Below are positions 59,057-64,000 of a DNA stretch of 64,000 nucleotides, piece after piece. The position numbers were made by a program, and so were the translations under genes. Source of the stretch: Saprospiraceae bacterium. Its GTDB lineage: Bacteria; Bacteroidota; Bacteroidia; Chitinophagales; Saprospiraceae. Every line of letters begins with the position of its first letter. The first letter of the stretch is position 1. The stretch covers positions 62,001-126,000 of the forward strand of contig JADKKF010000010.1 of NCBI GenBank assembly GCA_016720635.1. The letters are read 5' to 3'. The notes beneath the pieces were generated by a model. That model was not told where the DNA came from. It was given only the letters and a program-made list of their open reading frames with translations, and did no database searches.

Positions 59057-62000
59057 ATGAAAGGTCAGTTCTGGTCTATTATTATCGTACTTTGCCTAGT
59101 CCAAAATGTTTTCGGTCAAAAGGCCTATTTTCAGCAGAAAGTAAATACAAAGATTGATGTTCGTTTGGATGATATCAAGCATACCTTGCAAGGAGATTGC
59201 CAAATAAATTATTTTAACAATTCCCCAGATACGTTGAGATTTTTGTATTTTAATCTCTGGCCCAATGCCTACAAGCATCGCTCCACACGATTTGCCACTC
59301 AGCAGATCAGAAATGGTCAAACAGATTTTTATTTTTCCAAGGAAAAAGAGAAAGGATTTCTAAAAGATGTAGATTTTCAGGTCGATGGAAAATCACTTAG
59401 GTATCTTGAAGTCAATGGAAGCCCTGATATGGTAAAGGTGATGTTGGAAAACCCAATCTTACCTAATCAATCAATTACGATTACGACGCCATTAAAACTG
59501 AAAATTCCAAATAGTTTTTCTAGGTTGGGACACGTCGATAATTCATACCAAATCACGCAATGGTATCCAAAGCCAGCTGTTTATGATCACAAGGGTTGGC
59601 ATCCAATGCCTTATCTGGATCAAGGTGAATTTTATTCTGAATTCGGAGATTTTGAAGTCTCTATCACCCTCCCAACCAATTATGTAGTTGGGGCTACAGG
59701 TGAGCTCATCACGGATAGTGAAAAGGCTTTTATCAATGCTAAAATCGTTGAAACTGAGCATTTGTTTTTACAAAATGATTCAGCCCTTTACAGCAAAATA
59801 GTTCCTATTTCTTCGCCAGAGTTTAAGACGATTACTTATAAGGCGCAAAACGTTCACGACTTCGCTTGGTTTGCTGATAAGCAATTTTTTATACAAAAAA
59901 GCAAAGTAAATCTAGCCTCGGGCAGGACCGTGGATACCTATACTTTGTTTACCCCGACCGATTTGAAATATTGGAAAAAGTCTATACAATACATTGATCA
60001 AGCTGTATTATTTTATTCAGAGAAAGTGGGAGAATATCCTTATCCACAAGCGACGGCGGTCCAAAGCGCCTTGAGTGCTGGTGGCGGAATGGAATATCCT
60101 ATGATCACTGTCATAGGTCGGGTAGGTAGTGGAAAATCCTTGGACGAAGTCATCGCACATGAAGTGGGACACAATTGGTTTTACGGGATTCTAGCATCCA
60201 ATGAACGGGAACATGCGTGGATGGACGAAGGATTAAATTCCTATATTGAGAAACTATATATGCAAAAATATTATCCTGATACAGATAAGAAAGAAAAAGA
60301 GTTTGATATAGCAAAAATTGGGATCGATTATTTTGGATTAAAAAAAATGCTGCAAGCACCAGATACTCATTCGGAGAAGATGACCAATTATAATTATGGT
60401 TTTAGTTCATATACTTTACCCAGTAATTATCTCTTGCATTGGAGGGCTCAAGTAGGAGAGGAGCTCGCTGACAAGACCATGAGGCATTATTTTGATGAAT
60501 GGAAATTCAAACATCCTTACCCAAGCGATTTAAAGTCAAGCTTTGAGTCAGTCGAAAACCAAAATTTAACATGGCTATTCGATGGTTTGATTGCCAAAAA
60601 TAAAAAGCCCGACTATTTTATTAAAAATATCGCTAAAAATCAGGATCATACCGATATAACCATTGCAAATAAAGGGGATGTTGATTTAGCTATGCCCATT
60701 TCAATGTATAAAAACGATCAAAAAATATTAACCAGATGGTCAACTGGCAAGTCCAATGAAGTCATTTCTTTTCCAGGTACAGATTATACAAAAGTAGTCA
60801 TCGATCCCGACAACACTTCGCCTGATTTGTCCCCTCGCAATAACTATTCTTTATCAACTGATAAAATAGATAACCACAAAAAAATGTCATTTAAACTTGG
60901 GGCAGGATTTGTTAAACCCGATGAAAATCGATTGAATTTTCTTCCAATACTATCTTACAACTCATATGATAAATTCTCCTTAGGCGTATTGCTGCACAAT
61001 GTTAATTTGCCTATCAGAAATTTTGAATTTCAGTTGATGCCAATGTTTGGTTTTGGATCAAAGGACCTCATTGGTACGGCGAATGCAGTTTATCATAAGT
61101 ATATGGAACAGGGCTTTCTTTCTGGGATTGATTTTAAATTAAATTTTAGAAAATATAACGAATTTAACTCGGAAGTGGAAGGAATAGACAAACTAGGATA
61201 TTGGCGAGCAATACCTGAAATTCAGTTTAATATTAGATCCAAACCAACGAGCTCATTTTATCAAAATATTTCAGTAAGAGGAATTTATTTGAGCAAAGAG
61301 GGCATCAATTTCGATTCAACAGGAAATACCATTGAATCCAATAATAGGTTTGTGAAGCAGCTTACCTACTCATTGGGTGAAAAAAAGGTTATCAATCCTT
61401 ACAGCGTAAAATTTGTGTTGGAGCAGCAAGATTATAAGACTTTTTCAGGCAATAAAGAGAATTACCTGAAGCTGGACATGGAGGCTAAATTTGCTTTTCA
61501 TTATATGAAAAATAAAAAGTTCGATGTTAGGCTTTTTGGTGGTTATTTTATAAAAAATACTCAACAATCAAATCTTTCATTCAGCGATGAATTAAATCGA
61601 GGATATTATTCACTTTTGGGCAATGGAAGCGTTGATTATTATAAAGAATTTGCATTAATGGGGCGTAACGATTATCAGGGGATTTTTGGTCAACAAAATG
61701 TAGAAATCATGGGAGGATTCAAAAATCGTTTCGAATATGATCGGTCATTCTTGAATTCTAGTTATTATATTCTGGCATTTAATGCCAAGTTAGATCTGCC
61801 TCAAACTGGCAAATTTTTCCCATTAAAACCTTATGTAGATCTAGGGTATGCGCAAAACCCATCGTATGATCCTGAGCAAGATATCGAGGGCTTTGAGTCA
61901 CCTTTTTCTTACACCGCAGGGGTGATGTTGGACTATATGGATGGCCTCTTTAGCGTTCAGTTTCCGATATTTTATTCTAAGAATATTAATAGAGTTTATC

Positions 62001-62134
62001 GTGAAGAAAATGGCGGTAATCGCGGCTTGAATAAGTATGAAAAACAAATTACCTTTACTTTGAATTTGAATAAATTAAATATTTTCAATTATACCCACAA
62101 AATCGAAACTGTACTGCCTTATTTAATAAATTGA
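59057..62134 (+). CDS. Secreted M1-family metallo-aminopeptidase
   Basis: 1025 residues from ATG 59057 (MKGQFWSIIIVLCLVQNVFGQ is a signal peptide). An in-frame start at 58973 is rejected because the leader there overlaps a terminator. The N-terminal beta domain is followed by the catalytic domain with substrate motif GGGMEYPM and zinc motif HEVGHNWF with the third ligand Glu in HAWMDEGLNSY. The C-terminal 400 residues are strand-rich and end without a T9SS domain, resembling a membrane-barrel-like extension. It precedes the arginine deiminase gene by 8 bp. Confidence 0.9.
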   Translation: MKGQFWSIIIVLCLVQNVFGQKAYFQQKVNTKIDVRLDDIKHTLQGDCQINYFNNSPDTLRFLYFNLWPNAYKHRSTRFATQQIRNGQTDFYFSKEKEKGFLKDVDFQVDGKSLRYLEVNGSPDMVKVMLENPILPNQSITITTPLKLKIPNSFSRLGHVDNSYQITQWYPKPAVYDHKGWHPMPYLDQGEFYSEFGDFEVSITLPTNYVVGATGELITDSEKAFINAKIVETEHLFLQNDSALYSKIVPISSPEFKTITYKAQNVHDFAWFADKQFFIQKSKVNLASGRTVDTYTLFTPTDLKYWKKSIQYIDQAVLFYSEKVGEYPYPQATAVQSALSAGGGMEYPMITVIGRVGSGKSLDEVIAHEVGHNWFYGILASNEREHAWMDEGLNSYIEKLYMQKYYPDTDKKEKEFDIAKIGIDYFGLKKMLQAPDTHSEKMTNYNYGFSSYTLPSNYLLHWRAQVGEELADKTMRHYFDEWKFKHPYPSDLKSSFESVENQNLTWLFDGLIAKNKKPDYFIKNIAKNQDHTDITIANKGDVDLAMPISMYKNDQKILTRWSTGKSNEVISFPGTDYTKVVIDPDNTSPDLSPRNNYSLSTDKIDNHKKMSFKLGAGFVKPDENRLNFLPILSYNSYDKFSLGVLLHNVNLPIRNFEFQLMPMFGFGSKDLIGTANAVYHKYMEQGFLSGIDFKLNFRKYNEFNSEVEGIDKLGYWRAIPEIQFNIRSKPTSSFYQNISVRGIYLSKEGINFDSTGNTIESNNRFVKQLTYSLGEKKVINPYSVKFVLEQQDYKTFSGNKENYLKLDMEAKFAFHYMKNKKFDVRLFGGYFIKNTQQSNLSFSDELNRGYYSLLGNGSVDYYKEFALMGRNDYQGIFGQQNVEIMGGFKNRFEYDRSFLNSSYYILAFNAKLDLPQTGKFFPLKPYVDLGYAQNPSYDPEQDIEGFESPFSYTAGVMLDYMDGLFSVQFPIFYSKNINRVYREENGGNRGLNKYEKQITFTLNLNKLNIFNYTHKIETVLPYLIN

Positions 62135-62141
62135 TAGTTTT

Positions 62142-63398
62142 ATGCCTATATTCTGCGATTCAGAAATTAACCAATTAAAGCAAGTCATTGTCCATAGACC
62201 AGATAGCGGTATAGCTAGGATTACTCCAAAAAAATCAGAGGACTTACTCTTTGACGATATTGTGCATTTGCCGCAGATGCAAGCCGAACATGACGTATTC
62301 ACGAGTGTTTTGCGTGGACTTATAGGTGAATCAAATGTTATGTATGCCTATAATTTGCTCAAGGAAGCCATTGACTCCGATTCTGAAAAAAAGGCAGAGT
62401 TGGTCAAGATGATCGTGGAATACGAAGAATTGCCCATAGCTACTACCCAATTATTCAATGAAACTTTGACGACTCCTGAGCTCGTCGAGGTTCTTATCAC
62501 AGGCTATTGGGAGAAAGAAGATCGAATTTATTTTGAACCCATTCCTAATTTTATATTTACTAGGGATATTGCCGTGACTATCAAGGATCACGTAATCATA
62601 ACAAGGGCTGCCAAGGAAGCAAGATTTCGTGAGAATATACTGACAAGGTTTATATTTTGGGCACATCCTTATTTTGGGACACTGTATGATCAGCAAAAGA
62701 TAATCAATCTTAATCTAATCGAGCAATTTCCGCCTTCACGGTGGGGCGAAAAAGTATGTATAGAAGGAGGAGATGTGATGATGTTTGACCCTCAGTATGT
62801 TCTTGTGGGTTGCAGTGAAAGGACCACAGATCATGCATTTCACGCTTTGAAGAAGGTTATTTTTGAGAAAAAAATAGTAGAAAATGTAGTCCAGGTGAAT
62901 ATCCCTTCTGAGAGATCATTCATGCACATCGATACGATATTCACGAGGATCGATAAAGATTTTACTGTAGTTTACAAGCCTATAATCTATGATGGACTGG
63001 GTTCTTATGTTACGGTTTTTAGATCAGATGGTACCCAAAAGGTTTATTACAATGTCAAGGACTTTATCCTAGCTGAGATCAATCCGAACATGAAATTTAT
63101 TTTTTCAGGAAATGGCATCTCTCCTTATCAAGAACGCGAGCAGTGGACCGATGGTTGTAATTTGGTCGCTTTAAAGCCTGGCGTAGCCATCACTTATGAC
63201 CGAAATCCAAAGACTGAAAAAGCTTTTGTGCAGAATGGTTTTGCGATTAGATCTGCTTTGGATATTTTAAAAGATATCAAAGAAAACGGACTTACGTTAG
63301 AAATGTTAGAGAAAACCATCATTACAATACCCTCATCGGAGCTCAGCAGGGCTAGAGGAGGATCCCACTGTATGACTTGCCCAATCAATAGGGAATGA
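62142..63398 (+). CDS. arcA: Arginine deiminase
   Basis: Hydrolyses arginine to citrulline and ammonia. 418 residues. Catalytic residues by context: Asp142 (FTRDIAV), Glu208 (IEGGDVM), His262 and Asp264 (SFMHIDTIF), Cys410 (RGGSHCMTCPI). No arcB, arcC or arginine transporter is next to it. It starts 8 bp after the M1 aminopeptidase, suggesting co-transcription: the peptidase would supply arginine. Convergent with mqnA. Confidence 0.92.
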   Translation: MPIFCDSEINQLKQVIVHRPDSGIARITPKKSEDLLFDDIVHLPQMQAEHDVFTSVLRGLIGESNVMYAYNLLKEAIDSDSEKKAELVKMIVEYEELPIATTQLFNETLTTPELVEVLITGYWEKEDRIYFEPIPNFIFTRDIAVTIKDHVIITRAAKEARFRENILTRFIFWAHPYFGTLYDQQKIINLNLIEQFPPSRWGEKVCIEGGDVMMFDPQYVLVGCSERTTDHAFHALKKVIFEKKIVENVVQVNIPSERSFMHIDTIFTRIDKDFTVVYKPIIYDGLGSYVTVFRSDGTQKVYYNVKDFILAEINPNMKFIFSGNGISPYQEREQWTDGCNLVALKPGVAITYDRNPKTEKAFVQNGFAIRSALDILKDIKENGLTLEMLEKTIITIPSSELSRARGGSHCMTCPINRE

Positions 63399-63401
63399 TG
63401 A

Positions 63402-64000
63402 TTAAGTGAAATTTTGTGCCAGGTGTAGAAATTTGGCCATTCCTTTTCGTTTTTGCTCATCATACGAATAGCTTATATTTTCCTTAAAATATTTGGAAAA
63501 TGGAAATTCAGGGGTTTCTTGGTGACATTCTTTTATTATCAGATCGATATCTTCTAAGCCCAATTGAAATGACTCATTCAGTGCATCGTGTAAAGCTTCT
63601 TTGATGGTTTCGTCTTGAGCCACCCAAACAGCGAACACAAAGGGAAGTCCCGTATATTCTTTCCAAGCTATGGCTAGGTCCCATTTTTGATATTTATCTT
63701 GAAATGCAAGACATTTATCTCCAATCACCAAAATGGCTTCTTCTGGAGTTAATTCTTTGACATTCATTATTTTTTTTGATTCAAAAACTACTTCGATATT
63801 CCAATGGTGTTTACAAAGTATTTGGCATAACAAAACCGAGGTCATGCTTTCGTCGTCGAGGTATATTTTTTTGATTGCCTCCATCTTTGAGGGACTAAAA
63901 AGTGCTACTGTATATACTTCATTTTCAGCACCAATACAGTAATCAGTCATTACACAATGATTATTTTTGACCAGTGCTCCCACAGGCAATAAAGCGAAGT
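63402..64000 (-). CDS. mqnA: Probable chorismate dehydratase MqnA (N terminus beyond the window)
   Basis: First step of the futalosine route to menaquinone. The visible 199 residues start with FALLPVGALVKN and continue with the family-like VALFSPSKM, IYLDDESMTSVLL, VIGDKCLAF, WDLAIAWKEYTGLPFVFAVW. Full-length MqnA is about 270-280 residues, so about 70-80 residues lie off the right edge. A start at 63989 would be internal. MqnD is a related alternative, but the motif pattern fits MqnA better. Confidence 0.78.
   Translation of the reverse strand, partial: FALLPVGALVKNNHCVMTDYCIGAENEVYTVALFSPSKMEAIKKIYLDDESMTSVLLCQILCKHHWNIEVVFESKKIMNVKELTPEEAILVIGDKCLAFQDKYQKWDLAIAWKEYTGLPFVFAVWVAQDETIKEALHDALNESFQLGLEDIDLIIKECHQETPEFPFSKYFKENISYSYDEQKRKGMAKFLHLAQNFT

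Overview
This window looks like chromosomal DNA from a member of the Bacteroidota, most likely the Saprospiria or a close relative. The evidence is a low overall GC content, promoters with the Bacteroidota -7 box TAnnTTTG, secreted proteins ending in type IX secretion system (T9SS) sorting domains of both type A and type B (CHU_C/gliding-motility type), SprB and PKD-like repeats, a PorV/PorQ-like barrel, OmpH, a LytTR two-component system with a beta-propeller sensor, and an mqnA-like gene. There is no phage, plasmid, CRISPR, rRNA or recognisable tRNA gene.

Layout. 1-3570 (minus): LytTR response regulator and its propeller-type sensor kinase. 3570-5616: intergenic DNA with a candidate small RNA, two tandem hsp20 genes with an operator-like palindrome, and one copy of a structured repeat. 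5617-9707 (plus): GH57 glycoside hydrolase and glnS. 9780-24114 (mostly minus): small PKD-like orphan, lipoproteins, Gfo/Idh/MocA oxidoreductase, VanZ-like protein, gcvH, mitochondrial-type citrate synthase, dolichol-phosphate-mannose-synthase-like transferase, DUF2807 protein, PorV/PorQ-like protein, TerC, mnmA, a helix-hairpin-helix/barrel protein, a class IV aminotransferase, ompH and frr. 24372-26769: mutS2. 27010-38509: three large T9SS type B surface proteins, two of them tandem paralogs, with DUF1697, prfC and a Sua5/TsaC gene between them. 38533-46662 (plus): aldehyde dehydrogenase, dihydropyrimidinase, then a compact glycan cluster (methyltransferase, wecB, GT2, GT39) running into scpA. 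46845-49924: a Kir-type potassium channel, DUF1003, a minimal MscS channel and nfu. 49921-64000: POT peptide transporter, a 1374-residue T9SS metalloprotease, an MFS transporter, a PQQ-type sugar dehydrogenase, an M1 aminopeptidase, arginine deiminase and mqnA (cut by the window edge).

The most interesting observation is a family of six non-coding, GC-richer elements of about 105-150 bp at 5387, 26774 (minus), 33077, 46664 (minus), 49122 and 51606 (minus). All share a plan: a terminal inverted repeat, a GGAGTGG-like motif, a variable hairpin, a GTCTC/GAGAC hairpin, the core GGAACAAAGTGAACCC (shortened in two copies), and a 3' end (G)CGCCCAAAA running into A-rich DNA. The stems change in sequence but keep pairing, which points to a structured RNA or a small mobile element. 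I do not recognise it as a described family.

The second theme is sequence integrity. At least fifteen single-base indels, nearly all in short homopolymers, break eight genes (five in the sensor kinase, four in the 3' tail of the sugar dehydrogenase, one each in glnS, mutS2, two T9SS proteins and the POT transporter). prfC also lacks about 270 nt internally. Corrected reading frames contain no stop codons and give family-typical lengths, so most of these look like sequencing or assembly errors, although real gene decay cannot be excluded from the sequence alone.
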